This document shows, piece after piece, positions 1 to 10,061 of a DNA stretch of 64,000 nt (the stretch's first letter is position 1; the number at the start of each line of letters is the position of its first letter). This stretch comes from Sycobia sp. Sy_11 (lineage: Eukaryota > Arthropoda > Insecta > Hymenoptera > Epichrysomallidae), in contig JACCIC010000223.1 in assembly GCA_018907035.1 (NCBI GenBank), positions 558,001-622,000 of the forward strand, in the 5' to 3' direction. The position numbers and the translations under genes are program-made. The notes beneath the pieces are model-generated. The model saw only the letters and a program-made list of their open reading frames with translations, had not been told where the DNA came from and did not search any database.

Positions 1-296
1 CAGCGAGTATTATACGAACTTATTGCAATGTTTGAGCGAAAAAATCAAGCAAAAACGGCTGTATTTGTCTAAGAAGAAAGCGTTATTCCATCAATACAAT
101 GTATCAGCTCACGCATCCGTTATTGCAATCGCCAAAATTAATCAATTAAAGTTTGAATTGCTACCTCGTATACCCTATTCGCCAGATTTAGCTCCCTCGG
201 ATTATTGTCTGTTCCCAGACTTTAAAAAGTGGTTCGCTCACAAAAAAATTTTGTGTTTTATTTGTTGGGACAGATACTTCTGGGACCACCCTCGTT
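1..296 (+). pseudogene. mariner-family transposase, 3' fragment
   Basis: This is the C-terminal part of a mariner (DD34D) transposase; the rest lies before the window. The frame from position 23 carries the block HQYNVSAH, where an active enzyme has HxDN, so the second catalytic Asp is replaced by Tyr. It is followed by the family signature YSPDLAPSDY and the KKW stretch. The end CTGGGACCACCCTCG (282-296) resembles the terminal repeat of the mariners at 28240 and 33404, which begin CGAGGGTGG. The missing Asp means it is dead. Assignment to mariner is secure; the exact subfamily is not. Confidence 0.85.
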
Positions 297-1022
297 GATT
301 AATAAAAATCAATTATATAACGCAATAACGTGTCAAAACAATGGACCATTACTACACATGGATAAGTGCATTTTATATACAACAGCATTTCGCCATTTGT
401 AGGCATGTCTAAGCATTTCTACAAAATTTTTTTGAACTGTCTATAATTCAAATTGAGGGAATGAGACGTCGAAGTAAATGTACTTCTGTTCTGGTAGTTC
501 AGCATAACGCTGTGAACAGGTATGCAGCACTCTTATGTGCAATTCCGTTGTTTTCATCGATGAGTTCATAAGTCGACAAGTTACATTCAAAGCAGTGTTT
601 GATTTTAGGGTGCAAAATAATTAATTAAAAATTATATGCATAATAAAAAAACTGTCAAATTAATTTGAATCCAATTTGAATATTAATTATATACATAATA
701 AAAAAACTGTCAAAGACATTCTGAACATTTTGTTTAAAAAGTTTTTGTATGTTTTTTTAACAAGCTCTTCGGTGCGGATTTTTAAATTTCAGTTCATTAG
801 ACATTTTGAGCCTTTTTTCAAATTCAATTTGAACTACTGGAATTTTAGCTGGTTTTTTCTACACACACTCACGCCCGCACGTGGGCATGTCTTGTCTTTG
901 CCTTCTCATCGCGCCCGAGTTAAAACACAAGTCGGCAGAGTGATGTGTTTCTCTATGCCCTGAAACATATAATGTGTCAGTGAGCATAAACATACACTCG
1001 CCTTATGCTTTTTAGGAAGGAG

Positions 1023-1023
<1 letters not shown>
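297..1023. other. AT-rich stretch, no gene seen
   Basis: I see no conserved coding sequence. A short direct repeat, CATAATAAAAAAACTGTCAAA and its near copy, occurs around 640-660 and 693-713. The open frame at 676-963 has no recognisable motif and is probably chance. Confidence 0.6.

Positions 1024-1068
<45 letters not shown>
1024..1068. repeat. (TA)n microsatellite
   Basis: A pure TA dinucleotide run of about 45 bp. A shorter run lies at 1403-1423. Frames through it give only IYIYIY and are not genes. Confidence 0.97.
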
Positions 1069-1071
<3 letters not shown>

Positions 1072-1639
1072 TATTTACGCATGAAGATCTATCGGTGGTT
1101 GCTTGGTATTCCGGGCTCAGCGCCAAGCGGCATCGAGGGCATGTGTCACTCGAAACGACATCCGATTCGCATCCCAGCTTCAATTGAATGGCTATTTAAA
1201 ATTGCATTGGAGTGTCAGAGAAACTGGTCGTTCATTCTGTCCGACATCCACGCCCGCCGTAAAGGCCACATACAATTTTTAATGTCGCGGCGATGCTCAA
1301 ACGAGAATACGGCTTTTAAAGTTTTATCAATACGGTTATCGACGCTCGTGACACGTGACATGAATACTCCTATACAGGGACCGTGTGTCGGATTGTCATT
1401 CGTATATATATATATATATATATCTTATGATCATTATTTAGAGAATGTTATCGATCCTTGCTATTATCGCATTATACTTGAAATTACCTAGACTGACATA
1501 TGAACTTTTTTTTATTAGTATAATCATATCACTGGAAAAATTTTATTATACTAACTATTTATATGTTCACATACAACTATATATCTGTAACTCCAAAAAT
1601 AACTTTTAAGAAAATTAAAATAGTTAGGCGAATTCGATG
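1069..1639. other. No gene recognised
   Basis: The first 300 bases are richer in GC than the surroundings and hold an open frame (1081-1491) without any domain I recognise. It runs through a (TA)n tract at its end, so I do not call it a gene. Confidence 0.5.
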
Positions 1640-2745
1640 TATTCTTAGCAGAAAAAGAATTTCAAATACATCTTCTGCTGTATTTTATAAACAATTTATA
1701 TAAAATACTTTCCGCAAGTTCCAAATATATTAACACAAAAAATATTCTAACATTAAATTAAAAATAAGTTGACTGATATAGTCAGATGTCCTACTGATTG
1801 TGGTAAAAGGAAACATAATAATATATGTTCTTAGCATATTAAGAAATTTACAACTTATTAATTTTATATGACTTTTATAGAAACTTTAGATAAAATATTA
1901 TTCTAAATTCAGTAGTATATTAAGACAAAAATACAAACATAATAATATATCTTTAAAAAAAATTTTTATAAAATAATATACCTGCTTTTTTAATAATTAT
2001 GAATTATCAGAATAAAGAGCAGAAGAATGTTCACCTAAAAGCATCACTATTTCACGATAATTAATTCTTTGTCGTGAGCCCTAGCGTAGAGAAAATGATG
2101 TGAAAGTCAATTCAGATATTTATAAATGATCTCATTACTTTATTTTTATGAGTATAAGCAATGAGCTTTTTATTTTATTTAGCTGCGTTTCCATTGAAAC
2201 TATTTATTTAATACTATTTTTTCGAGTTATAGTTATATTTGTGTAAACTGTACAAACTGTTATTTATAGGGATGCATATAAAATGCATTTAACCATTTAT
2301 ATTAATGGTCTATTGTTTTAAGACGTTATTGCGTTCTATCATTTCTTTTTACTAATCTATTTCAGAAGATTTTAGAAAAATATTGTGTATTAATATTATT
2401 TTAATGTATGAATATTTTTTTTTATTATGAAAAGATTTAGAATATAATTACATATATTATTAGATACGTATTTTTTGTCTTCAAAATTATTGAATTTAGA
2501 AAAACATTTTATATGAAGTTTCTATAAAATTCATATAAGATTAATGAACTATAAATTTCATAATATACTAAGAGCATATAAAAACACAGAAGGACATCTG
2601 ACTGTATGAGTGAACTGATTTTTAGTTTAATTTTAGAATATTCTTTTGTTAATATATTTGGAACTTTTGCAAAGTATTTTCTAATATTTTTTATAAAATA
2701 TTTACTATATACATAATGAAATCTGTATTTTATTTATAGAATTTC
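1640..2745. mobile_element. Element with long inverted arms (foldback type)
   Basis: The left arm (about 1640-1955) and the right arm (about 2430-2745) are inverted copies of each other with scattered mismatches. Anchor blocks are GTTCCAAATATATTAACA on the left, whose reverse complement appears on the right at about 2648-2665, and the block GTCAGATGTCC (1782-1792 left; reverse complement 2592-2602 right). The spacer of about 475 bp has no coding frame. The arms are too diverged and too long for an assembly artefact, so this is likely an old non-autonomous DNA transposon or foldback element. The superfamily cannot be named because I could not fix the ends or target duplication. Confidence 0.75.
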
Positions 2746-3332
2746 AATAATACTGATAAGCAATGATAATAACGCATATCCATTTATAAGCACCATACAT
2801 GATTTAGGTAGCACTAGCGCTGACTTTATTATTTTTAAAATAAAATTAATTCTCATAAACTTTTTGTAGGTTACAAGTTATAATTATTTTTAAGATTTTT
2901 CTTTTTTACAATTTTATAACCAAGATAAATCTTGACATCGCATTATTTCACATCACATAATACCTGTTTAAATATTTTAAGAATATAATTAAAATGATGT
3001 CTTAGAAATACACTATATATAATCTCTTTCGTCAAAACAGAAATATAAATCCTAAGGCATTTTACTATTTTATTGCAATTAAAATTACTAATACAAGCAA
3101 CAATTGATCTTTATGTTCCTCCAACATTAAACAATTATTAAAAAACAAATACTTGAAATACTTCTACCTAAAGAGTTCACTCGCTTATTGCAAATGATAC
3201 AATGTTATGATCGCACTTTATCAATCTCATGAATTTTATATTACTAGATATAACCTTCGGCTTTCCATTTATGCAGGTTTAAAGCGTCTTACTATAAAAC
3301 TGGCTGAACATTCTGCTATGTATTGATTATCT
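2746..3332. other. AT-rich, nothing recognised
   Basis: No open frame of note, no repeat with another part of the window, no terminal motif. Confidence 0.5.
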
Positions 3333-3754
3333 ATATATCATATCATATTATATCATATCATATCATATTATATATCATACCATATCATATCATATCATAT
3401 CATATCAACCGATTATTCTGAAATTTGACATATAGATTCTATATTATCTTGGGAAGGACATGGGCTACGTTTTTTATTGAAAATCATTTCATTTTCATCA
3501 ATAAATGAAGTTAATGGTTTTAATAATCAGTTTCGCCAGCGGCCACTAGGTGGCGCCTTGAATCACGAGCATCAACTCAAAGTAGTCTACTTAATGTATT
3601 AATACCCGGCCAGCTTAAACGACTGTTCATATCCAACTTTGGGATTCGTATCCTAAAGAAGGTGTGACGTGAGTAGTAATGTTAATCTAACATTACTCTC
3701 ACACCTTTTGCATATCCTATTTTTGTTAATTTTATTTTCTCTTAGGTGGAGAAA

Positions 3755-3793
<39 letters not shown>

Positions 3794-4143
3794 TTCCGTC
3801 TTTCTTTCCCCTTCTCTTATAAAATGGTTCTGTATGCCAAATTATACTGAATATAGTTTGTGACGACAAATTATATTTTTGTTTTTATATATTTTATTAA
3901 GTTCAGAATTGTGACAAGAGACTGTTTTCTTTAGTTTGATCAAAAGAAATGATAGAAAAATAGGGGGTTCTTTATCAACACCCTCGAAACTATGTATATT
4001 ACTATATAAAATATATCGTCACTTCTGCATAAAAAGGCAATATGCAAGGTCGGCTTAAAAAATATGCTATTCGCATACCAACATTTTGATCGAATTTAGT
4101 TGGCACCACTAATAATATTTAATTTAAAGTCCGGGTATATACG

Positions 4144-4202
<59 letters not shown>

Positions 4203-4440
4203 ATGTATATTATATTGTACATATTATATATGCACATTGTAAATACGATTTCTATAGGCAGTTGTGTGTTCGTATGTTAGAATACGATCTCCAGGTGTCT
4301 CTGGGCGATTTATACGGGGAATATCGTATTTAGTTGATAGAAAACGACGTCCAGGTATGAGAAAACCAACTTCTATGGGAAGATTCGTGTTGGGACGGTA
4401 AAATACGATATCTCGGTCTTTTTCATGAGTACCATGCACC
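3333..4440 (+). repeat. Composite dispersed repeat, copy A
   Basis: First of several related segments. In order it holds a (TATCA)n tract (3333-3407), a conserved unique block that includes GGCCACTAGGTGGCG (about 3540-3554), a (TC)n tract (3757-3789), a second unique block, a (TA)n tract (4147-4199), and a 60-bp minisatellite (4242-4425). The same order recurs in copies B (17244), C (20469, 5' truncated) and D (26511), with partial minus copies near 42555 and 43395. At 3659-3708 this copy forms a hairpin: AAGGTGTGA and its inverse TCACACCTT flank an imperfect stem. No protein-coding frame runs through it, so it is a non-autonomous mobile element or satellite-derived repeat of unknown class. 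Confidence 0.8.
4242..4425. repeat. 60-bp minisatellite, 3 units (copy A)
   Basis: Three units of 60-61 bp, beginning at CGATTTCTAT, CGATTTATAC and CAACTTCTAT. Each ends in a block like CCAGGTGTCTC. The same units in the same order occur in copies B and C. On the minus strand a unit reads as 20 codons containing FYRPNTNLP; a one-base insertion in the second unit breaks that frame. Confidence 0.8.
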
Positions 4441-4442
4441 AT

Positions 4443-5270
4443 TACCGTGCACTTTTTTATTTACAATACATTTTTATTGTATTATATTATTTATTTTTTT
4501 TACAATTTTATCTTATAAATCTGTATTTATAATCGAAAATTAGAATTGTAATCTATAATTTGTGTCGAACAGAAACTACTTGATTCTATTGCATAAAGAA
4601 TATAAAAATGATAATTATATCGAACATGGCACACTAGACTATTCTTGATATACAATTATGTATAATTTACAACAAAAAAAAGTCATTAGTTGACATTTAC
4701 CTAAAATAGATTATTTTATTTGTTGTATTAAATTATTTTTAAATTACTTATTCTAAATAAGCCTATTTTGTAAAATTATAAATTAATAAAAATTATATAA
4801 TATTTGAAAACAAATTTCGGAGATACCTGCAGATTGCTTAAACTTAATCGGATGTTTTTGCTGTTTCGAGCATAACTTGCTTATATTTTATATTTTAATA
4901 TTTTTCATATGTTTAATATTTTCTAGGCATAGTTTTATCTTTTACTTTTTAGTTAAATTTTTCTGTGTTATTTCTTTTTTAACTTTTAATTAAATTTGTT
5001 AACCATTTTTTTAAAAATATGTGTTGAACATTTTTTTATTTATTTATGCTTAATTATTTTTATTTTTTTTAATTATAGGTTAAATAAGATCTTTGGATTA
5101 ATATTTTATGAGTGTTAACTGATTTTTCATTATCATTTTTTCTTACTTAGTTTTAACAATAAATATTGCAATTAAAATTTCAACCTGCAACAGTAAGAAT
5201 GACCAAAAATTCAATTACAATATGAAAATGATACTATAACTATAAAGAATAAAAACACTACATTAGTAGA
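4443..5270. other. AT-rich spacer, no gene
   Basis: Very AT-rich, with homopolymer runs and no conserved frame. Confidence 0.5.
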
Positions 5271-5274
5271 TAAG

Positions 5275-5460
5275 CTATGAGAGTTCTGGATCACTTCCGG
5301 TGTAATCCAGAACTCTCATAGATGACAGCGCTTACGTCACAGATTCTGACGTCACGATAGTTCCGGATTACTACCAGTGATCCAGAACTCTCATAGCTTA
5401 CAGCGGTTACATCACGAACGACACGCGCAGTTCCGCGATGATCCAGAGCGCCCATAGCTT
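5275..5460. repeat. Perfect palindrome plus degenerate tandem units outside the Polinton terminal repeat
   Basis: CTATGAGAGTTCTGGAT (5275-5291) and its exact reverse complement ATCCAGAACTCTCATAG (5305-5321) flank 13 bases. The motif ATCCAGAACTCTCATAG recurs at about 5379-5395 and, degenerate, at about 5440, giving tandem units of roughly 60-75 bp. Each unit carries TTACGTCAC or TGACGTCAC, the palindromic core bound by CREB/ATF-type bZIP proteins. This block touches the left terminal repeat of the Polinton and may be its outermost part; the right end lacks it, perhaps lost to the (CATCA)n tract there. Confidence 0.7.
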
Positions 5461-5800
5461 ACAACGTCGACGTCACAGGCCCTGACATGACGGGCCCTGA
5501 CTTCAGCGACCTTTAGCACCATATATTTTTCTCTCTCTCTCTCTCGTAGAGGGAGCGCTGTTTTTAAGTACTACACAGCACGACCACTATCGGCGTCTGT
5601 AAGAAAGAGTGCGCTATATATTTTTCTCGCTGACAATACCAGTTGCGTGTTAGAGAGAGAGAAAGAAGTATATAGCTTTGGCTTTTCCAATACTGCCCTC
5701 TGTATTACATAGTCGGGTCTATGATGTTCATAGAAGCTTGACGGAGAGAGAACAATATACTTTTCTCTCTCTCTCTCTCTCTCTCTACCAGGGCCCTTCT
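5461..5800 (+). repeat. Polinton left terminal inverted repeat
   Basis: Matches the reverse complement of 16903-17236 over its whole length. Shared blocks include CAGCGACCTTTAGC, CCACTATCGGCGT, TTGCGTGTTAGAGAGAGA and GAGAGAACAATATA, in the same order and spacing. Variable (CT)n tracts (5530-5545, 5764-5786) explain most of the length difference. Inverted position around a Polinton gene set is the reason for calling it a terminal repeat rather than a dispersed repeat. Confidence 0.85.
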
Positions 5801-6060
5801 CTTACACACTTGCCTTACTCGCGTTGCTATCCACATGCATGGACGTGTTTATGTCAATTCAAGGAGGACGATTTTGTAATCGTTTATTTTTTATTATTAT
5901 TGCTATCTGATGTGGGCAACTCAGTCGAAAACACGCGCCTGTGTGTTCGTGGTACTATTGCTCGTTCACAATGCTTATTTTCGTCGAGTGAAAACTCTAC
6001 TTTGTCCGTTTTTCGAAATAGTATTTTTTTAATAGTTTTACATTATGCAGAGCACAGGTA
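5801..6060. other. Spacer between terminal repeat and first Polinton gene
   Basis: The frame at 5678-6061 runs from the terminal repeat through this spacer and has no recognisable domain. I treat it as non-coding. Confidence 0.5.
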
Positions 6061-6492
6061 ACTTTATATGCTGCATTACGATTTATACATACAGTTAGAG
6101 CATTCTTGCTTTTCTGTTTCTTCCACTCGTAGAATGGTAAATTCACAGTGTTAATATCGTAAACGATAAAATTGTATCTTTTAAATCTAGCCAGCCATTC
6201 TCTTTTTATTTCTTCATCGGTGAATATTTTATTTGCATTGGGTAAATTTTCATAAAGTATATTGACAATTTGATTATAGCAAAATTGCCCTGAATTCCAT
6301 GGAATACCATGATAATTAATTTCAAGCCATTTATTTTGCGCTCTGATATGATCTGCAAGTTATTCACGAGAGAATGCTTTTTTAAATAAAATTACTATGG
6401 GTTCTGACTCGCCTTTGAGTGGTAAAATGGCCAGCTCTTTCAGTAGATATTCATTATCATCCTGCTTTAAGCCCTGCATATTGACGAATATC
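6061..6492 (-). pseudogene. Polinton-associated conserved gene X (unknown function)
   Basis: Reading leftward, one frame from about 6492 shares an ordered set of motifs with the gene at 15164-15654: an N-terminal VxxQGxK block, LLKELAIL (there LLKEVAII), QNKWLEINYHGIPW (there ENQWLEHNSHGLPW), then an acidic middle and a Cys-containing C-terminal part. One in-frame TAA interrupts it after FSRE. The family recurs in insect Polintons as I remember it, but I know no function. The gene abuts the major capsid remnant, whose frame runs into its start, so a deletion has joined the two. The paralogue at the other end of the element points the opposite way. Confidence 0.6.
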
Positions 6493-6704
6493 GTCAAATA
6501 AGTGACGAATAGCATTGTTTACAAATGTCGTATTTTGTAACTCTATGCCATAATTTTTAGAAAGTCTTGATGTTGAATAGATATACGAGTTTCATCACTA
6601 TTATTAAAATTAGTTGATGTGTATGGCTGATGAGCGTGAACCTCGTAATTCACAATCGAATCATCAAATGCGACAGACGATTGTATACTTATAACATCCA
6701 CCAT
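6484..6704 (-). pseudogene. Polinton major capsid protein, N-terminal remnant
   Basis: The ATG at 6704-6702 opens a frame of 53 codons containing TNFNNSDETRISIQHQD; it ends in TAG at 6543. The next frame continues with TTFVNNAIRHLFDDI down to about 6490. Both blocks resemble the start of the double jelly-roll major capsid protein of insect Polintons, where they lie further apart, so an internal deletion with frameshift is likely and the rest of the capsid gene is missing. It would have formed the virion shell if such particles exist. Identification is from remembered family motifs and is moderate. Confidence 0.5.
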
Positions 6705-6942
6705 TTTGCTGCATACAGTTGTAAAAAATACAATTTATTTTCCACCAGCAGCAATGACTTTTAGACCTACGCTTTTTAGGAATTGAATGTTTTGAGGTGT
6801 AAGTACTTTGACTGCTGGATTGTGATTCAGAGCTGTCTTCTGACGAGAACGACCATGAGACTTTGATTTTGTTTTTTTTTTTATTTTGCTCGGGAAACTG
6901 ACTTCTTTGAAAGTCGGTGAAAGACTGGTCGTTTGCTAACAT
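6664..6942 (-). CDS. Small basic Ser-rich frame, Polinton region, unknown
   Basis: A 92-codon frame with a Lys-rich stretch (QNKKKNKIKVSW), a serine run (SSEDSSESQSSSQS) and a basic block (KKRRSKSHCC) that could act as a nuclear signal. Its 3' end overlaps the start of the capsid remnant in another frame. I do not recognise a family. It may be the residue of a small Polinton core or accessory protein, or a frame opened by decay. Confidence 0.35.
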   Translation of the reverse strand: MLANDQSFTDFQRSQFPEQNKKKNKIKVSWSFSSEDSSESQSSSQSTYTSKHSIPKKRRSKSHCCWWKINCIFYNCMQQNGGCYKYTIVCRI

Positions 6943-6992
6943 GACTGACTATTCATATACCCAGGAGCGTTGTAAATAATTCCCATCGCTCA

Positions 6993-7161
6993 CTAAGCTA
7001 CTTGCTTAACGTGTAATCTGATAGTTATAACCTCTCCTCGGGAATTCACTAGATCTCCGTTTTGATCAACAATGCGTAATTCTATGTGATCTATGCACTT
7101 GACAGTTACTGGAAGGTAAATAACATGCGAAAGTACTTCAATGATCTTATATCCTGACGGC
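6993..7161 (-). pseudogene. Polinton minor capsid (penton-type) protein, C-terminal fragment
   Basis: Reading leftward from 7161 a frame of about 55 codons ends in TAG at 6993-6995. It carries LPVTVKCIDHIELRIVDQNG followed by GEVITIRLHVKQ, which matches the C-terminal end of the minor capsid protein in insect Polintons as I remember it. The front of the gene is absent; the sequence switches at about 7160 to the ATPase on the other strand, so a deletion junction lies there. Confidence 0.5.
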
Positions 7162-7699
7162 ACTTATTGACTCTTATAACACATCCGAATGGTCTTAGAT
7201 TTGAAAATATATACATATATTCAAAATCATTAAATCAATCAAAATACAAGTATTTAGAAAAACTTTTGGAACCAATAGAGGGTATACAATATTTTCCATT
7301 TAGTGAATATGAAGTAGTAGTATCACCTGGGGATGTACTTTCTAATTCTATTATGATTTTCGATGATATTGCTTGCGAGAAATAGGACAATGTTAAAGAT
7401 TACTTTTGCATGGGGAGACATAAGAATGTTGATTTTTTTTATTTTTGTCAGTCCTATGTACACATTCCATAGCATATTGTAAAGGATAATGCTAATTTAC
7501 TTATATTGTTTCGACAAGATGAGGTCAATTAAAAATATATATATCTAAAACATGTAAACTCAGACATGTCTTTTATTCAATTTAAAAACATTTGCTCAAC
7601 TTATTAGAATGATGGTAAACATAGTTTTATAGTCATTGATAAACATCAAAACATAAATTCTGGTAGATATAGAAAAGTGTTCGACTGTTTTGCTATAAA
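7160..7699 (+). pseudogene. Polinton packaging ATPase (FtsK/HerA type), 5' truncated
   Basis: The frame at 7167-7385 begins LITHPNGLRFENIYIYSKSL and carries the Walker B block NSIMIFDDIACE. The same frame continues after a TAG at 7383 with FCMGRHKNVDFFYFCQSY and later SDMSF and FIVIDKH, interrupted by several more stops, to about 7699. The P-loop half is missing: sequence upstream of 7160 belongs to a capsid gene on the other strand. In intact Polintons this ATPase is thought to drive genome packaging. Its loss of Walker A and the stops make it inactive. Confidence 0.75.
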
Positions 7700-7700
7700 T

Positions 7701-8512
7701 TATTAAAATATGATCGAGAAAATTTAGAATGCGCATTAGATGAAACCGTCAAACCAATCATTACTCCTGTAAATAAACTCATTACTGTAGCAAAAGTGAC
7801 TGATGTATGAAATATTAAAAAAGAAGAGAAGAATAATTTATCTACCTTTAAGGAGGAAAAAAAAATATAGAATCGTTGTCTGATGATGAGAGTAATTATG
7901 ATTCGCATATTGATATTAGTAATAATGACACTCTACAAAATGATCATAGCACTTACAACATTAATACTTCTTTTGAATCAGTTGAGCGTGATATTGAACA
8001 AGATGATAAATGTCTTGAAAAATATCTAGGTATGGTGAACCTTAATCGCCATCCACTTCTTGATTTTGTGTATGCAGTTCATAAGGAAAATAATAATCCA
8101 ATCTCATGATTGGAAATTTAACAATAAATTTCGCCAACGGTAATATCATAGTTAATAATACAAAATACCCCATCACTAAAGGTTTGTTTGAACTATTATT
8201 TAAAAAATTACCAGATGTAAAACTCATTAACAATAACGATCGTCAAACTTATCAAAAAATTCTGGAAGTATCGAATGCTCATAAAAAAGATTATGATAAA
8301 AATAAAGGAATTCGTGTAATGAAAAATAAAGCATTTTTAGAAATTATTTTATCAATGTTTACAAAAAAAAGGAGGAGGTATTTTACCTCAATTTAAAATT
8401 GTATAAAAAAATATGCCCTTAGATTATGCATACTGGGATAACCCGAATGAGTTAGTAAATCGACTAATGGTATTGCTGGCTGAGAGGTCTGCGGGAAACC
8501 AGTCACACGTAT
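7701..8512 (+). pseudogene. Polinton accessory gene (DUF8207-like), unknown function
   Basis: Follows the ATPase on the same strand. Pieces in different frames line up in order: ETVKPIITPVNKLI (about 7740), an acidic Asp/Asn-rich middle (7876-8100), the block PITKGLFELLFKKLPD with KILEVSNAHKKDY (8106-8330), and at 8430 the C-terminal signature YWDNPNELVNRLMVLLAER followed by SAGN. That order and the final motif are those of a recurring insect Polinton protein. At least one stop (about 7807) and frameshifts near 7870, 8105 and 8372 break it. It may be structural, but that is inference. Confidence 0.6.
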
Positions 8513-8595
8513 GAAATATACTCTATTATCGTGCAGTTGAGTGAGACTAGTCTAATATATTAATATACAAACATAATACACCAATCAGTTTAACA

Positions 8596-8899
8596 ATGAG
8601 TGTCGATGTATTCAGACGGAAACTGGAAAAAACTGAAGGCAGGCAAGGTCCACTTGGCGTTGGCTTTAACTTTACATATGATAGTCAATATGATATGGAA
8701 AATAAACGATGCTGTTGATTTAGAAACATTGAGAACGTATGTGCAAGAGAAAACTTCAAACTTATTAAAACTTTTAAGCGAGATAAATGAAAAAATCGAT
8801 GTTTTATCAGCAATACCACCATCTATTGTAGAATTAGAAAAAATAATAGCTGATTCAAAAACATCATTTAATGCATATAAATTAAAAATTAGAAGTTAA
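8596..8899 (+). pseudogene. Polinton small coiled-coil protein, frameshifted
   Basis: The ATG at 8596 opens MSVDVFRRKLEKTEGRQG and runs to a TGA at about 8714. Shifting frame near 8700 restores continuity: NDAVDLETLRTYVQEKTSN and then a Leu/Ile-rich, probably coiled-coil segment ending in TAA at 8897-8899. The N-terminus is the signature of a small protein found next to the integrase and the preceding gene in insect Polintons. One indel is enough to explain the break. Function unknown; the coiled coil suggests a structural or oligomerising role. Confidence 0.6.
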
Positions 8900-8960
8900 T
8901 TGATTTCTTTTAAGTATAGCAAGGTAAAACAAGTTATAGAATTAGCAGGAAAAACACACA

Positions 8961-9893
8961 ATGAATTATTCAAACAAAGAAAAAATGGAAATAATAAGGG
9001 AACTTCATAAGCCTGCTCGTCGTAATTATATTCGACGACAATTTGAACTACGTGATATAGATGAAACATGGCAAGTAGATCTCGTTGAAATGCAATTTTA
9101 TACTCGAGAAAATAAAGGACACAAGTACATGATTACAGTCGTAGATACCTTATCTAAATTTGCATGGGCTATACCTTTGAAGCAAAAAATTGGTAAAGAT
9201 GTGGCAACAGCTTTTAATACTATTCTCAAGCATGGACGTATACCAAAGAATTTGCATACAGATAGATGTAAAGAATTTTACAATGCATATTTTCAGGAAC
9301 TAATGAGAAAAAATAATATTAATCTATACTCAACATATAATAATCTAATAGCATCTATATGCGAGCGTTTCAATCGTACTTTGAATGAAAAAATGTGGAT
9401 ACAGTTTAGTCTTCGCGGAAATTCTAAGTGGATTGATACTTTATCGAATTTAATTACTGCTTATAATGCGACAAAGCATAGAACTATCGGTCTTAAACCG
9501 AAAGATGTTACATCAGCAAAAAAATCATAAATTTTAAGAACGTTACTTGAAAGAGCAAAAATAAAGAAGAAACTTAATAAATTTAATATTAGAGATAAAG
9601 TACCAGTGAGTAAACTGAAGCAGAGTTTTGAGAAAGGATATACACCTAACTGGTCAACAGAAATTTTCACAATCAACAGAGTTGGAGCAACCAATCCTAC
9701 AACTTACCATTTAAAAGATTATAAAAATCAATCTATCGCTGGATGTTTGTATAAACAAAAGCTTCTAAGAAGTAAGTATCCAGATGTTTACCTCGTTGAA
9801 AAAGTTCTTAAATATCGAGAAGATAAAGTTTTCGTCAAGTTGCTTGGATTCGATAGCTCTCATAATAGTTGGACAAATAATGAGAGTTTATAA
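8961..9893 (+). pseudogene. Polinton integrase (retroviral type) with chromodomain, one nonsense codon
   Basis: Core domain of the rve/DDE family: D40 in WQVDLVEM, D101 in LHTDRCKEF and E135 in SICERFNRTL (numbered from the ATG at 8961) are the expected catalytic residues. After TAA at 9528-9530 the same frame continues to 9893. The last 35 residues (YLVEKVLKYRED, then KLLGFDSSHNSW) form a chromodomain, typical of Polinton integrases and expected to bind modified histones at insertion sites. No frameshift is needed anywhere; a single stop splits the gene. The usual N-terminal part before LHKPARR may extend into 8900-8960, where the start is uncertain. Confidence 0.85.
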
Positions 9894-10061
9894 CTTAAGT
9901 AATAAGAAATTATAAAATCATTATACTTTTAATATATAAATTAATTTTGTATAATTTTGTTAATTGTGGCTCAATTACATATTAGGTTTTATATGTATAT
10001 TAAATACATATTAAGTACATTAACTACATTACATATAGTTAGGTAAAAAAGATTGGAATTC
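9894..10061. other. Convergent intergenic gap of the Polinton
   Basis: AT-rich, between the end of the integrase and the small minus-strand gene. No feature seen. Confidence 0.5.

Noticed and set aside
977..1187. Open frames on both strands containing YIYIYI
   Set aside because: They are translations of a (TA)n tract. The same applies at 4100, 16772, 17939, 18771, 21110, 27812, 51245 and 59271.
3333..3407. Regular TATCA units as a possible CRISPR-like array
   Set aside because: Five-base units without spacers; a microsatellite in a eukaryotic repeat. 17244-17311 is the same.
5764..5786. (CT)n tract as a polypyrimidine splice signal
   Set aside because: It is part of the inverted terminal repeat and present in both copies, with no exon beside it.
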